64,000 nucleotides of DNA, from the NCBI RefSeq assembly GCF_014692505.1, contig NZ_JACNYK010000007.1, positions 62,001 through 126,000 of the forward strand. Direction: 5' to 3'. The notes under the pieces were generated by a model. The model did not search any database and had not been told where the DNA came from. It worked only from the letters and a program-made list of their open reading frames with translations. Below, in pieces: positions 53,121 to 62,079 of this stretch (positions within the stretch are counted from its first letter, which is position 1; each line of letters opens with the position of its first letter). The translations under genes and the position numbers were made by a program. The stretch comes from Sphingobacterium arenae (GTDB taxonomy: Bacteria > Bacteroidota > Bacteroidia > Sphingobacteriales > Sphingobacteriaceae).

Positions 53121-54623
53121 ATGAATATTACGTTAAATAAACTACAGGTCTGGTTTCTAACAGGAAGTCAAGATTTATACGGAGAAGATACATTACGGGA
53201 AGTAGCCGTGCACGCTGCAGAAATTGCAGGTTATCTTTCCGCTCACGAAAAAATACCGGTAGAAGTTGTCTATAAGCCGATTGTAAAGAATAGCGATGAG
53301 ATTTATAATACGATCGTCGAGGCTAATGCTACGAGAGAATGTATTGGATTGGTGACGTGGATGCATACCTTCTCGCCGGCTAAAATGTGGATAAGAGGAT
53401 TAAAAGCATTGCAAAAACCTTTATTGCATTTGCACACGCAATATAACAGAGACATTCCATGGGAAACGATGGATATGGATTTCATGAATCTGAATCAAAG
53501 CGCACATGGTGATCGGGAATTTGGCCATATCGTAACGCGCTTGAATATCGGACGCAAAGTCGTGACCGGCCATTGGCAAGATGAGGAAGTCATCGATCGG
53601 ATTAATGTCTGGACACGTGCAGCCGCTGCATGGCATGATTGGCAAGGTGCTAAATTTGCGCGCTTTGGCGACAATATGCGCAACGTAGCAGTTACCGATG
53701 GAGACAAGGTAGAAGCAGAAACAAAATTTGGCTTCTCCGTGAACACCTATGCTATCGGTGATTTGGTTGCAGTGATCAATGAAACAAGTGATGCAGAACT
53801 TCAAGCGCTGCTGCAGGAATACGAAGAAACCTATGAGTTAGCGGATAATGTAATAGAAGGTGGAGCAGACCGCCCAAGCCTAGTGGAGGCTGCTAAAATC
53901 GAAATCGGCCTTCGCAAGTTTTTAGAAGCCGGTAACTTTAAAGGATTTACAGACACATTCGAAGACTTGCATGGTATGGTACAATTACCGGGATTGCCTG
54001 TTCAGCGTTTGATGGCGGACGGATATGGGTTTGCGGGCGAAGGTGATTGGAAAACACCCGCATTGGTACGCGCTTGTAAAGTGATGGGTGCCGGTCTGCC
54101 GGGAACCACAGCTTTTATGGAAGATTATACCTACCACTTTGATCCCGACAATGCCATGGTACTGGGTTCACACATGTTGGAGGTAGATGCTGCATTGGCG
54201 GCACATAAGCCCCGGATAGAAGTGCACCCACTAGGTATCGGCGGAAAAGCAGACCCGGCCCGTTTGGTGTTCAATGGTATAAGTGGCCCGGCATTAAACG
54301 CTTCGATCGTAGACATGGGAACACGTTTCCGTTTAATTGTAAACAAGGTGGAAGGTGTACCCGTCGTCGAGAAGTTGCCGAAATTGCCGGTTGCCCGGGT
54401 GTTGTGGAGACCGCTACCGGATATGAAAACAGGATGTAGCGCCTGGATATACGCAGGAGGGGCACACCATACAGCTTATAGCCTGAGCTTGACACCGGAA
54501 TATTTGGAGGACTTTGCCCGGATTGCCGGACTGGAATATGTCGCCATTGATGAAAACACGACATTGACAGGTTTAGAGAATCAGCTCAGATGGAATGAAC
54601 TGTATTACCTGTTAAAAAAATAA
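53121..54623 (+). CDS. araA: L-arabinose isomerase
   Basis: A 500-residue enzyme converting L-arabinose to L-ribulose with manganese. Motifs: VWFLTGSQDLYGE, GLVTWMHTFSPAKMWI, LHTQYNRDIPW, AAWHDWQGAKFARFGDNMRN, GFAGEGDWKTPAL with a catalytic Glu, and MEDYTYHFDP. The C-terminal GCSAWIYAGGAHHTAYS has the metal His pair. A weak hairpin after its stop (54632) may lower transcription of the transporter gene relative to the enzymes. Confidence 0.96.
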   Translation: MNITLNKLQVWFLTGSQDLYGEDTLREVAVHAAEIAGYLSAHEKIPVEVVYKPIVKNSDEIYNTIVEANATRECIGLVTWMHTFSPAKMWIRGLKALQKPLLHLHTQYNRDIPWETMDMDFMNLNQSAHGDREFGHIVTRLNIGRKVVTGHWQDEEVIDRINVWTRAAAAWHDWQGAKFARFGDNMRNVAVTDGDKVEAETKFGFSVNTYAIGDLVAVINETSDAELQALLQEYEETYELADNVIEGGADRPSLVEAAKIEIGLRKFLEAGNFKGFTDTFEDLHGMVQLPGLPVQRLMADGYGFAGEGDWKTPALVRACKVMGAGLPGTTAFMEDYTYHFDPDNAMVLGSHMLEVDAALAAHKPRIEVHPLGIGGKADPARLVFNGISGPALNASIVDMGTRFRLIVNKVEGVPVVEKLPKLPVARVLWRPLPDMKTGCSAWIYAGGAHHTAYSLSLTPEYLEDFARIAGLEYVAIDENTTLTGLENQLRWNELYYLLKK

Positions 54624-54631
54624 CCTAACCG

Positions 54632-54672
54632 AGGCTTTCCAATACGTAAAAATGTAACGGAAAGCCTTTTAT
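54632..54672 (+). terminator. Weak terminator-like hairpin between araA and transporter
   Basis: A 9-bp stem (AGGCTTTCC, 54632-54640, with GGAAAGCCT, 54659-54667) and an 18-base loop precede a short T-run. It is likely partial, because the transporter and galM continue the operon on the same strand. Confidence 0.55.
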
Positions 54673-54690
54673 CTATAAGCTGTATAACAC

Positions 54691-56391
54691 ATGGAAAAAT
54701 TTGCAACAGTAGACTACATCATCTTCGTAATCTACTTTTTTGTAGTAGCCGGATACGGCTATTGGATCTACCGTAAGAAAACGGCAGCACAAAATACAAG
54801 TAAGGATTATTTCCTTGCCGAGGGATCATTGACTTGGTGGGCTATTGGAGCGTCCTTAATTGCATCAAATATTTCGGCTGAGCAATTTATTGGAATGAGC
54901 GGTAACGGTTTTGAAGTGGGGATCGCCGTGGCCGCTTACGAGATTATCGCCGCTTTGGCGCTCATCATCGTTGCGGTGTGGTTTATTCCGGTTTATCTGA
55001 AGAATAAGATCTTTACGATGCCGCAGTTCTTGAATAACCGATATAATGAAACGACAAGTTTAATTATGGCCGTATTCTGGTTGTTCTTATACGTATTTGT
55101 GAACTTGACATCTATTCTTTATTTGGGCGCCATCGCGATCTCCAGCCTTGCGGGTGGGGGAGATACTTTTCATTTAATCATGGTTGCATTAGCCGTCTTT
55201 GCCGTTATCATTACGCTTGGCGGTATGCGTGTCATTGGCTTCACCGATGTTATTCAAGTAGTCGTCCTTATTATCGGTGGGATCGCAACAACATACGTAG
55301 CCTTGACATTGGTCAGCGAACACTTTGGGCTCGGTAAGGATGTGCTCGCGGGTTTCAACGCGTTAATGACCGATGCACCGGAGCATTTCAATATGATTGT
55401 GGAGAAACCGGGGCCAGGAGCTACGCAGGAAGAGATTAACAAATATTTGATGTTACCCGGTATCGGAATGTACCTTGCCGGGATATGGATCGTGAACCTC
55501 AACTATTGGGGCTGTAATCAATATATCACGCAACGTGCATTGGGAGCAGATCTTAATACAGCACGTAAGGGTATTCTTTTTGCAGGTTTCCTTAAGCTTT
55601 TCATGCCGATTATCGTGATGCTACCGGGTATTGCGGCTTATGTGTTATATAAGAACGGAGCGTTGCAAGAAGAAATGGCACCGGGAGGGGTGTTCCATGC
55701 GGATAACGCTTATTCGGCAATCTTAGGTTATCTACCCAATGGTATGAAAGGATTGGCACTAGCGGCATTAACAGCAGCTATCGTTGCGGGTCTCGCTGGT
55801 AAAGCGAATAGTATAGCTACTATCTTTACATTGGATATCTATAAGAAATACATGAACAAGGAAGCTAGCGAAGGAAAAATGGTATGGGTCGGTAAACTAA
55901 CCATTATTGCCTCTATCGTCATTGCTGTTCTCTTTACATGGAACGATACCTTGGGGATTGGAGGCGCCGGTGGATTTACCTTTATTCAGAAATATACCGG
56001 CTTTATCAGTCCTGGTGTGTTTGCCATGTTCTTATTGGGTATGTTTTGGAAACGCACAACTGGGCCGGCAGCAATTGCAGGGCTTATCACTGGATTTGTA
56101 CTTTCGGTCTTTTTCAATGAGTTTGCAGTGGATGTCTTTGGCCCTGAAACGTGGATCTATACCGCTTATCTCAATAAATTTGGTGTTTACGAAATTCCTT
56201 TCCAAATTTGTATGGGGCTGGCTTTTGCGTTTACGATGCTTGTTATGGTGGGGATAAGTTTATTTGGCCCTAAAGTTAATCCAAAAGCGTTTGAACTTGA
56301 TACAAAAATGTTCAAGGTAGAACCTTCTATCCTCGTGATGATTGTCATCACCATACTGCTTGTAACAGCGATTTACGTCAGGTTTTGGTAG
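54691..56391 (+). CDS. Sodium/solute symporter (SSS), probable arabinose transporter
   Basis: A 566-residue SGLT-like membrane protein with about 14 helices: FATVDYIIFVIYFFVVAGYG at the start, GASLIASNISAEQFIGMSG (sodium-site region), and AALTAAIVAGLAGKANSIAT-I in the middle. It couples Na+ to sugar import across the inner membrane. Position between araA and galM makes L-arabinose the likely substrate, as in Bacteroides where an SSS transporter belongs to the AraR regulon. Substrate is inferred from context. Confidence 0.9.
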   Translation: MEKFATVDYIIFVIYFFVVAGYGYWIYRKKTAAQNTSKDYFLAEGSLTWWAIGASLIASNISAEQFIGMSGNGFEVGIAVAAYEIIAALALIIVAVWFIPVYLKNKIFTMPQFLNNRYNETTSLIMAVFWLFLYVFVNLTSILYLGAIAISSLAGGGDTFHLIMVALAVFAVIITLGGMRVIGFTDVIQVVVLIIGGIATTYVALTLVSEHFGLGKDVLAGFNALMTDAPEHFNMIVEKPGPGATQEEINKYLMLPGIGMYLAGIWIVNLNYWGCNQYITQRALGADLNTARKGILFAGFLKLFMPIIVMLPGIAAYVLYKNGALQEEMAPGGVFHADNAYSAILGYLPNGMKGLALAALTAAIVAGLAGKANSIATIFTLDIYKKYMNKEASEGKMVWVGKLTIIASIVIAVLFTWNDTLGIGGAGGFTFIQKYTGFISPGVFAMFLLGMFWKRTTGPAAIAGLITGFVLSVFFNEFAVDVFGPETWIYTAYLNKFGVYEIPFQICMGLAFAFTMLVMVGISLFGPKVNPKAFELDTKMFKVEPSILVMIVITILLVTAIYVRFW

Positions 56392-56425
56392 GTAATAAAC
56401 ACAATAACTATAAACTATAAAGAAT

Positions 56426-57571
56426 ATGAGAAGAAAAGTTTTTATTGCATTATTGGCGACGGCGTCGTTGACTTATGCGTGTCAACAGGGCGCTAATAAA
56501 AGCGAAACGGGAGAAACAACAAACGACAGTACCGAACAGACTACTTTTGATACGGTTATCGACGGGAAGGACGTTAAATTGTATGCCTTACAAAATGAAA
56601 AGTTACAGGTTACCCTTACGAATTACGGGGCAAGATTGGTCAGCTTACATGTAAAAAATAAGGAGGGCAAGGAAACGGATGTCATCTTAGGTTATGATAC
56701 CGCAGATGAATTCAAACAAAATGCCAGCAACTATTACGGTGCAATCGTAGGACGGTATGGTAATCGTATTGGCAATGCTACTTTTACATTAGATGGCGCT
56801 ACCTATGAATTGGAGAAAAATAACGGCGAAAACTCCTTACATGGTGGTACAAATGGCGTGTATAACAAAGTGTGGACAGTAGAGCAGTCGTCGGACACAG
56901 CGATTACCTTAGCGTATACGTCGCCCGATGGGGAAGCAGGATATCCAGGCACAGTAACCATGAAAGTAACCTATTCGCTAACGGATGGAGGTTTGCTTAT
57001 CGATTACGAAGGTTCTACGGACAAAAAAACGGTACTGAACTTGACCAATCACGCGTATTTTAATCTCAATGGAGAAGGCGATGCAACGATATTGGATCAT
57101 GAATTACAGATAGACGCGGACGCTATTACCGAAGTCGATGAAACGTTGATACCAACGGGGAAGAGCTTAGCGGTAGCCGGTACGGCGTTTGACTTTCGTA
57201 AACCGCAGACGATCGGATCACGTATTGATACAGATAACGAACAGTTAAAGGTTGGTCAGGGATATGACCACAACTTTGAATTGGTGAAAGGAGAGGGGTT
57301 CCGTAAAGTGGCTTCGGTTTATGCTCCAAAAACTGGGATAGAAATGCAGATATTAACAACCGAACCCGGATTACAGTTTTATAGCGGTAACTTTATGACG
57401 GATAGCGATCCGAAAGGTAAGGGAGGGAAAGGTTATCCTTTCCGTTCTGCATTTTGTCTGGAAACACAACATTTTCCAGATTCACCTAATCAACCATCTT
57501 TTCCATCTACGGTGCTGAAACCAGGGGAAAAATATACGTCAAAAACAGAATATCGGTTTTTGGTGAGATAG
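56426..57571 (+). CDS. galM: Aldose 1-epimerase, lipoprotein form
   Basis: A 381-residue mutarotase with a lipoprotein signal (MRRKVFIALLATASLTYAC, Cys19) and a Ser/Thr/Glu-rich linker before the enzyme domain (from about residue 40). Catalytic residues are visible: His in NSLHGGTNGV, His in LTNHAYFNLNG and Glu in CLETQHFPDSP. It interconverts alpha and beta anomers; being exported, it would act on sugar in the periplasm before uptake. It is the last ara-operon gene, 34 bases after the transporter, and is followed by a terminator. Confidence 0.92.
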   Translation: MRRKVFIALLATASLTYACQQGANKSETGETTNDSTEQTTFDTVIDGKDVKLYALQNEKLQVTLTNYGARLVSLHVKNKEGKETDVILGYDTADEFKQNASNYYGAIVGRYGNRIGNATFTLDGATYELEKNNGENSLHGGTNGVYNKVWTVEQSSDTAITLAYTSPDGEAGYPGTVTMKVTYSLTDGGLLIDYEGSTDKKTVLNLTNHAYFNLNGEGDATILDHELQIDADAITEVDETLIPTGKSLAVAGTAFDFRKPQTIGSRIDTDNEQLKVGQGYDHNFELVKGEGFRKVASVYAPKTGIEMQILTTEPGLQFYSGNFMTDSDPKGKGGKGYPFRSAFCLETQHFPDSPNQPSFPSTVLKPGEKYTSKTEYRFLVR

Positions 57572-57583
57572 TCCATAAAAGAG

Positions 57584-57612
57584 AGGGCGATGCGGGATCA
57601 TCGCCCTTTTTG
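57584..57612 (+). terminator. Terminator of the ara operon
   Basis: A 9-bp GC-rich stem (AGGGCGATG, 57584-57592, with CATCGCCCT, 57599-57607) and a 6-base loop, followed by TTTTT, lies 12 bases after galM. Confidence 0.88.
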
Positions 57613-57622
57613 TGTCTGCTTT

Positions 57623-58186
57623 CTAGTTATGTACGGGATACTGCTTGAAGATCCCGCTGACAATCTGTGGTAGTTTATTAATCATTTTTTCTGGGGCTCT
57701 GACCTCCGATGAACCTCGCGCCTGCCATATGACGCTGTTTGTCCGTCTATCCACGGCCTCTATAATCAGGTGGGCATAGCGGTACTTTTCGTGACCCACT
57801 GGGTAGCTAAAGCCTCCGTAGCCCATTCCCCAGCCCCAGCCCATTCCCCAAGGGCCCCATCCGCCCCATCCATAAGATGGGCTATATACCATGCGACTTT
57901 TGTTATTCACAATCGTGATATAACGAAAAAGTACATCCGGGTTTTCTTTGGAATATTGCATGCCCAAAGCCTCTAGTTCCTTATTGGCGGCATTCAGGAT
58001 ATTGCTTTTAGCAATATCGTTATTGAAATAATTTTTAGATAATGAATCTACTGGAGGAAGCCAACTATAGGTTTTATACTGCCCAAAATCCTGATTCTGT
58101 ACGTGTGTGGTATTATACTTCACAGAAGCACACGAAGCTAGAATCGCCACAACACCCAACAGGAAAATATATTTTATCGTATTCAT
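57623..58186 (-). CDS. DUF4136 lipoprotein
   Basis: A 187-residue lipoprotein with lipobox LASC (Cys19) and the start VKYNTTHVQNQDFGQYKTYS, then WLPPVDSL, as in DUF4136 proteins, common in Bacteroidota and Proteobacteria envelopes. A Gly/Trp-rich loop (YGWGGWGPWGMGWGWGMGYG) interrupts the domain in the middle. The C-terminus SVIWQARGSSEVRAPEKM-I is conserved. Function is unknown. It stands alone, facing the ara terminator. Confidence 0.82.
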   Translation of the reverse strand: MNTIKYIFLLGVVAILASCASVKYNTTHVQNQDFGQYKTYSWLPPVDSLSKNYFNNDIAKSNILNAANKELEALGMQYSKENPDVLFRYITIVNNKSRMVYSPSYGWGGWGPWGMGWGWGMGYGGFSYPVGHEKYRYAHLIIEAVDRRTNSVIWQARGSSEVRAPEKMINKLPQIVSGIFKQYPVHN

Positions 58187-58272
58187 AATAACCTTTTATT
58201 TAGTATTGTTTAGACAATTTAAATGTATAAAGGTTTAAAGAATTCTATGTTCTTTTTTGCGGTCAAAAAAGA

Positions 58273-59892
58273 TTAATACTTCGCAACCAACGGCATGACC
58301 CGACCACTGCCAAAAGCTTTGGGGCTTACTCGGAGTATGGGTGGGGCCTGAAATCGTTTAAACTCTGCATTATACAGTAATTTGGCGATACGTACTACCA
58401 ATGTTTCATCAAATCCCGATTGAATAACGGCTGTAGCCGATTTCTCCAGTTCGATTAATTGATAGAGTATGCTGTCCAATATATCGTAAGGAGGTAAAGA
58501 ATCGGAATCTTTTTGGTCTGGACGGAGCTCCGCCGAAGGTGGTTTAATGATCGTATTCTCTGGGATGATCTCTCGTTCCCGGTTAATATAATGTGCTAAT
58601 GCATAGGCTTGGGTTTTGTAAACATCACCAATGACGCTCAAAGAACCCGCCATATCACCGTATAACGTTCCATATCCGACGGCCGCTTCGCTTTTATTAG
58701 AGGTGTTTAGCAGGATATGGCCAAATTTATTGGAAAGTGCCATAAGGATCGTCCCTCGTATACGGGCTTGTATATTTTCTTCCGTCAGATCCGGCGCTCG
58801 TCCCGTAAATGTTTCTGCTAATGTTTGGTCAAAAGTTTTTGCAATGTCCGCTATCGGAATAATTTGATGTGTACAGCCCGTGTTTTCGACGAAATCCAAC
58901 GCGTCTTTTACGGAATGCTCACTGGAATATTGGGACGGCAATAAGACCGCGAGGACATTTTCGGCACCGAGCGCTTCACAGGCTAACGCCGCAACGATAG
59001 CGGAATCTAATCCGCCCGATAGGCCGAGGACGGCCTTTTTGAAACCTGACTTCTGAAAATAATCCCGAATTCCTAAAATCAATGCATCGTGTATTAATGC
59101 CATCTCCGATGGTTTTTCCTCTAAATGTACGGATGATGCTTGTATGTCCACTACCGTATAATCTTCTTCAAAACGCTTTAATTCGGATAGTATATGGCCG
59201 TTTCTATCCAGCGCCAACGAACGGCCGTCAAAGATGATATCGGTATGTGCTCCGATCTGGTTAACATACACCAAGGGGCAACCTGCTTTGATTACGTTAC
59301 GTTTTAAGACGTTGATACGATTTTCAAAGTGTGTGTAAGAAAATGGAGAAGCAGCAATATTGATGATGAGGGATGGGGTTTCCTTGCGTAATTCCGCCAT
59401 CAAATCGCCCACGTAGGAATTAGCCACTTCGTCGTCCCATAAATCTTCACAGATCGTCAGAGCCACCTTTTCTCCGTTGATTTCGATACAGGTGGCAGCA
59501 CGGTTGGGTTCGAAATACCGGTATTCATCAAATACATCGTAATCCGGCAATAAGCTTTTTTTACAGATATGCTGAATTTTTCCGCCCGACAGCACAACGG
59601 CAGCATTGTAAAGCGGCTTACCTTCTGGATCTGTATTAACGACGGGTGCGCCAATGATGCAATGAATACCTTGGCATGCGCCTGCGATTTCCGCTAAGCT
59701 ATCGGTACACTGTTGAATAAAATGTGCGTTTCGTAAAAGATCTTTTGCGGGATAACCACCTATAGCCAGTTCAGCGAAAACGATTAAATCAGCACCATCT
59801 GCTTTGGCACGTGTAATATGACTGATAATTTTTTCGTTGTTGGCCGTAAAGTTGCCGATATGATAATTCAGTTGAGCAAGCGCTATCTTCAT
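58273..59892 (-). CDS. nadE: Glutamine-hydrolysing NAD+ synthase
   Basis: A 539-residue two-domain enzyme. The N-terminal nitrilase-type amidase has the catalytic Glu in VFAELAIGGYPAKDLL, Lys in CKKSLLPDYDV and Cys in LTICEDLWDDE. The C-terminal synthase has the ATP-pyrophosphatase loop LGLSGGLDSAIVAAL and LLNTSNKSEAAVGYGTLYGD. It makes NAD from deamido-NAD using glutamine. It follows the antitoxin-toxin pair (13-base gap) on the same strand and may partly share their transcript. Confidence 0.95.
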   Translation of the reverse strand: MKIALAQLNYHIGNFTANNEKIISHITRAKADGADLIVFAELAIGGYPAKDLLRNAHFIQQCTDSLAEIAGACQGIHCIIGAPVVNTDPEGKPLYNAAVVLSGGKIQHICKKSLLPDYDVFDEYRYFEPNRAATCIEINGEKVALTICEDLWDDEVANSYVGDLMAELRKETPSLIINIAASPFSYTHFENRINVLKRNVIKAGCPLVYVNQIGAHTDIIFDGRSLALDRNGHILSELKRFEEDYTVVDIQASSVHLEEKPSEMALIHDALILGIRDYFQKSGFKKAVLGLSGGLDSAIVAALACEALGAENVLAVLLPSQYSSEHSVKDALDFVENTGCTHQIIPIADIAKTFDQTLAETFTGRAPDLTEENIQARIRGTILMALSNKFGHILLNTSNKSEAAVGYGTLYGDMAGSLSVIGDVYKTQAYALAHYINREREIIPENTIIKPPSAELRPDQKDSDSLPPYDILDSILYQLIELEKSATAVIQSGFDETLVVRIAKLLYNAEFKRFQAPPILRVSPKAFGSGRVMPLVAKY

Positions 59893-59905
59893 TGTGAATG
59901 GGTTG

Positions 59906-60316
59906 TTATTTTCGGTTTAGGTATTCCTTTGCTGTTAAAATGGGAATATTAAGTTTTTTAAAATCTTTCTTATTTCGTGTAATAATAATATCCGTATTAT
60001 TTTCAATTGCTGTATAGTATTGAATAGCGTCCTCAAAATCTTTTTGATCCGATGTCAATGCCAATTCAATTATTTTATCATCTAAGGGTAAAACATCAAC
60101 CAGTACTTTAAATTTAGCCAATATTTTTCGAGCATCATGCGTATTGTAATGTTTGGAAAGTAAAAAGTGTGCATTCGCTATAGTCAAGGACGATATAAAT
60201 AGTTTTACTTTTTTATCATCTCCAAGTGTAAACAGTTCCTGAGCTTCTTCATAAAAACTTTCGCGTTTTTGTAAAAGATCGATGACGATGTTTGTGTCAA
60301 TAAAAAGCCTGTCCAT
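59906..60316 (-). CDS. PIN-domain protein, probable VapC-type toxin
   Basis: A 136-residue PIN ribonuclease-like protein: the first acidic residue is Asp7 in LFIDTNIVIDLL, with FEDAIQYYTAIEN and IITRNKKDF giving the later Asp positions. Such proteins cut tRNA or rRNA when freed from an antitoxin. It overlaps the antitoxin gene stop by one base (TAATG), supporting translational coupling. Confidence 0.85.
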   Translation of the reverse strand: MDRLFIDTNIVIDLLQKRESFYEEAQELFTLGDDKKVKLFISSLTIANAHFLLSKHYNTHDARKILAKFKVLVDVLPLDDKIIELALTSDQKDFEDAIQYYTAIENNTDIIITRNKKDFKKLNIPILTAKEYLNRK

Positions 60317-60564
60317 TAACAGTATTTCTTATTTAAGTATTCATAATATTCTTTTTTGTAATCTGTTTCATCCTCGCGTGGAATAACGCCAGTCAAACTC
60401 TCTACAAGAGGACTAACTTTAACATCTTTCTTGTCGTCTTTATTTGTTAATGAATCCAAATAATTTTCAATAAGTTGCGACAGGCTTACGCGATTACTTT
60501 TAGCGTAGTCCTTCGCACGATCGATAATGTGCTTGTCTAAATTTAACGTGAGTTTTGTATTCAT
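60316..60564 (-). CDS. Antitoxin of PIN toxin (DUF6364-like)
   Basis: An 82-residue protein with the ribbon-helix-helix-like start KLTLNLDKHIIDRAKDYAKS, then NRVSLSQLIENYLDSL, and a charged C-terminal tail that would bind the toxin. This is the DUF6364 type of antitoxin found next to PIN toxins in Bacteroidota. It precedes the toxin gene, the usual order. The promoter region contains an inverted repeat fit for autoregulation (60577-60588). Confidence 0.82.
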   Translation of the reverse strand: MNTKLTLNLDKHIIDRAKDYAKSNRVSLSQLIENYLDSLTNKDDKKDVKVSPLVESLTGVIPREDETDYKKEYYEYLNKKYC

Positions 60565-60576
60565 CTTTGCTCTATC

Positions 60577-60615
60577 TTTACGTGTAAATTTAAAAATAAA
60601 TCACGTGTGTTGCAA
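60577..60615 (-). promoter_or_regulatory. Candidate promoter/operator of the toxin-antitoxin pair
   Basis: On the minus strand, TTTG is followed after 20 bases by TAAATTTA, one base off the -7 consensus, then directly by TTTACACGTAAA, an inverted repeat (TTTAC/GTAAA) at 60588-60577. The overlap of -7 and repeat fits antitoxin autorepression. Confidence 0.42.
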
Positions 60616-60639
60616 ATTTTTGAATTTTTCTCTAAAAAA

Positions 60640-60671
60640 CAAAGCCCGCTGATTCACACAGTGGGCTTCGG
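60640..60671 (-). terminator. Terminator after the downstream FKBP lipoprotein gene
   Basis: On the minus strand a hairpin with arms AAGCCCACT and AGCGGGCTT (one mismatch-type G-T pair) is followed by TGTTTTTT. It ends transcription from the FKBP gene before the antitoxin promoter. Confidence 0.85.
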
Positions 60672-60689
60672 TTATTTGTGTAAACTAGT

Positions 60690-61346
60690 TTACTTTATAT
60701 TCACCACTTCAATATAAAAATGCAAAGGAGAATTGGCAGGAATAGTAACTTCTCCGTCTTTATTTTTTTGCTCTCTGTTATCGTAACAATACGGCGAGGG
60801 TGCAACCAGCTCGATAATAGCGCCTTTCTGTAGTCCTTTTTCGGTAAGGCCGCCGATCTTATAATCGTTTCCATTTAGACGGACTTCTTTCGGATAGAAA
60901 GAAATATCCCACGCGGGGATAAGTCCACCAAGTTGGAAAGAGCGGGTTTTGTCTTCCGGATCATCAGCAGATGTTTCATCAAATACATCTCCGTTCAATA
61001 ATTTGCCGGTATATTTTACTTCTACGGTAGGTCTGGCAAGAGCCAAGCCACCCATGGATCCGGGAACCAGCCACTTGCTGTAGGATCCTTCTTCCCCCGG
61101 TTCGTGAATCTTGAACCAGATACCGGTCGAATCATCTAATATGGCGTCTGGAATATGTTCTTCGGCAAAATCTTTTAATATAGGAGCTTGTTCATCCAGC
61201 AATGCTTCTATTCGTGCATTGTTAATGGAATCTCTACGACGTTGCTCGTCGGCCCAATCGGATCCGTTATCATCAGATTTGCTACAAGATGTGATGCTGA
61301 TTGTGGTTAGTGTAAAAAGAAAAATAAGTTTTGAAAGGTTTTTCAT
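60690..61346 (-). CDS. FKBP-type peptidyl-prolyl isomerase lipoprotein (B)
   Basis: A 218-residue lipoprotein (lipobox ITSC, Cys about residue 21) with an FKBP domain in the C-terminal half: VEVKYTGKLLNGDVFDETSA, FQLGGLIPAWDISF and IPANSPLHFYIEVVNIK. A 25-residue insertion between the Trp/Asp strand and the GAIIELVAP strand is typical of Bacteroidota members. It assists proline-limited folding in the periplasm. It is downstream of a paralogue, separated by a terminator (61363-61388). Confidence 0.87.
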   Translation of the reverse strand: MKNLSKLIFLFTLTTISITSCSKSDDNGSDWADEQRRRDSINNARIEALLDEQAPILKDFAEEHIPDAILDDSTGIWFKIHEPGEEGSYSKWLVPGSMGGLALARPTVEVKYTGKLLNGDVFDETSADDPEDKTRSFQLGGLIPAWDISFYPKEVRLNGNDYKIGGLTEKGLQKGAIIELVAPSPYCYDNREQKNKDGEVTIPANSPLHFYIEVVNIK

Positions 61347-61362
61347 TGTTTCGATTAAAAAA

Positions 61363-61390
61363 AGAGCGTGTCTTGTTGGACACGCCCTCT
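61363..61390 (-). terminator. Terminator between the two FKBP genes
   Basis: Minus strand: stem GCGTGTC/GACACGC with a CAACAA loop and flanking GAG/CTC pairing, then TTTTTTT. It follows the stop of the upstream FKBP gene by 23 bases. Confidence 0.85.
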
Positions 61391-61413
61391 GTATATTATT
61401 TGTGATTGTGTTA

Positions 61414-62079
61414 TTATTCTATGTTTAATACTTCAAACTCGTATAGCAATGGTGAGTTGGCCGGAATATCGCCAACTTTGTTCGCGCCATAAGCCCAGGA
61501 AGAAGGGGAAACCACGCGGATATGGCTACCTTTTTTCAAGCCTTTTGCTGTTAAGCCGTAATATGGTCTGTCTTCACCGTCTACCCTATACGATTTTGGG
61601 AAAAAGGAAATAAGCCACACACCATTATAAATATTTGAATTCGACTGAAATGTCGCAAAATCAAAATTTTCATTTTCTCCAGACTGCACTTCGGTACCGT
61701 CTAATAATGACACCGTATAGTTCACTCTAACTTTTGGAGGAACCGGACCGGTTGAAGAAGAGAACTCATATTCAAAAGCCTCATCATCTTCTTCGGTAGG
61801 TACGGCTAACACTTCGAAGTGGATCCCTGTTTTAACGGTTTTACCTAGTAAAGAAAATGTCTCTTCCCTATCGTCTTCCTGCCATCCGCCCGGTGCTTCA
61901 GAAGGATTGTCCAGTAAATATTCTTCAATTTTAATTTTATCCGCAGCTAATGAAGCAACTATGGCTTCTTGTTGTCGGCGCTGTTCGGCTTCCTGTTCTG
62001 CACTGTTATCTTTCATACAAGAACTAAATGCAACCGCCGCAAATGCTAATACTAATAGTGGTTTAAATAGAGCTTTCAT
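61414..62079 (-). CDS. FKBP-type peptidyl-prolyl isomerase lipoprotein (A)
   Basis: A 221-residue lipoprotein (lipobox FSSC, Cys21). The FKBP domain is seen in VRVNYTVSLLDGTEVQSGEN, NGVWLISFFPKSYRV, GSHIRVVSPSSWAYGANKVG and IPANSPLLYEFEVLNIE. It lacks the usual FDSS motif after the DGT turn (VQSG instead), so catalytic strength is uncertain. It is a tandem paralogue of the next gene and has its own promoter (62137-62164). Confidence 0.86.
   Translation of the reverse strand: MKALFKPLLVLAFAAVAFSSCMKDNSAEQEAEQRRQQEAIVASLAADKIKIEEYLLDNPSEAPGGWQEDDREETFSLLGKTVKTGIHFEVLAVPTEEDDEAFEYEFSSSTGPVPPKVRVNYTVSLLDGTEVQSGENENFDFATFQSNSNIYNGVWLISFFPKSYRVDGEDRPYYGLTAKGLKKGSHIRVVSPSSWAYGANKVGDIPANSPLLYEFEVLNIE

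Noticed and set aside
53421..53804. A 127-codon open frame antisense to araA
   Set aside because: araA motifs are intact on the plus strand; the antisense product has no recognisable features.
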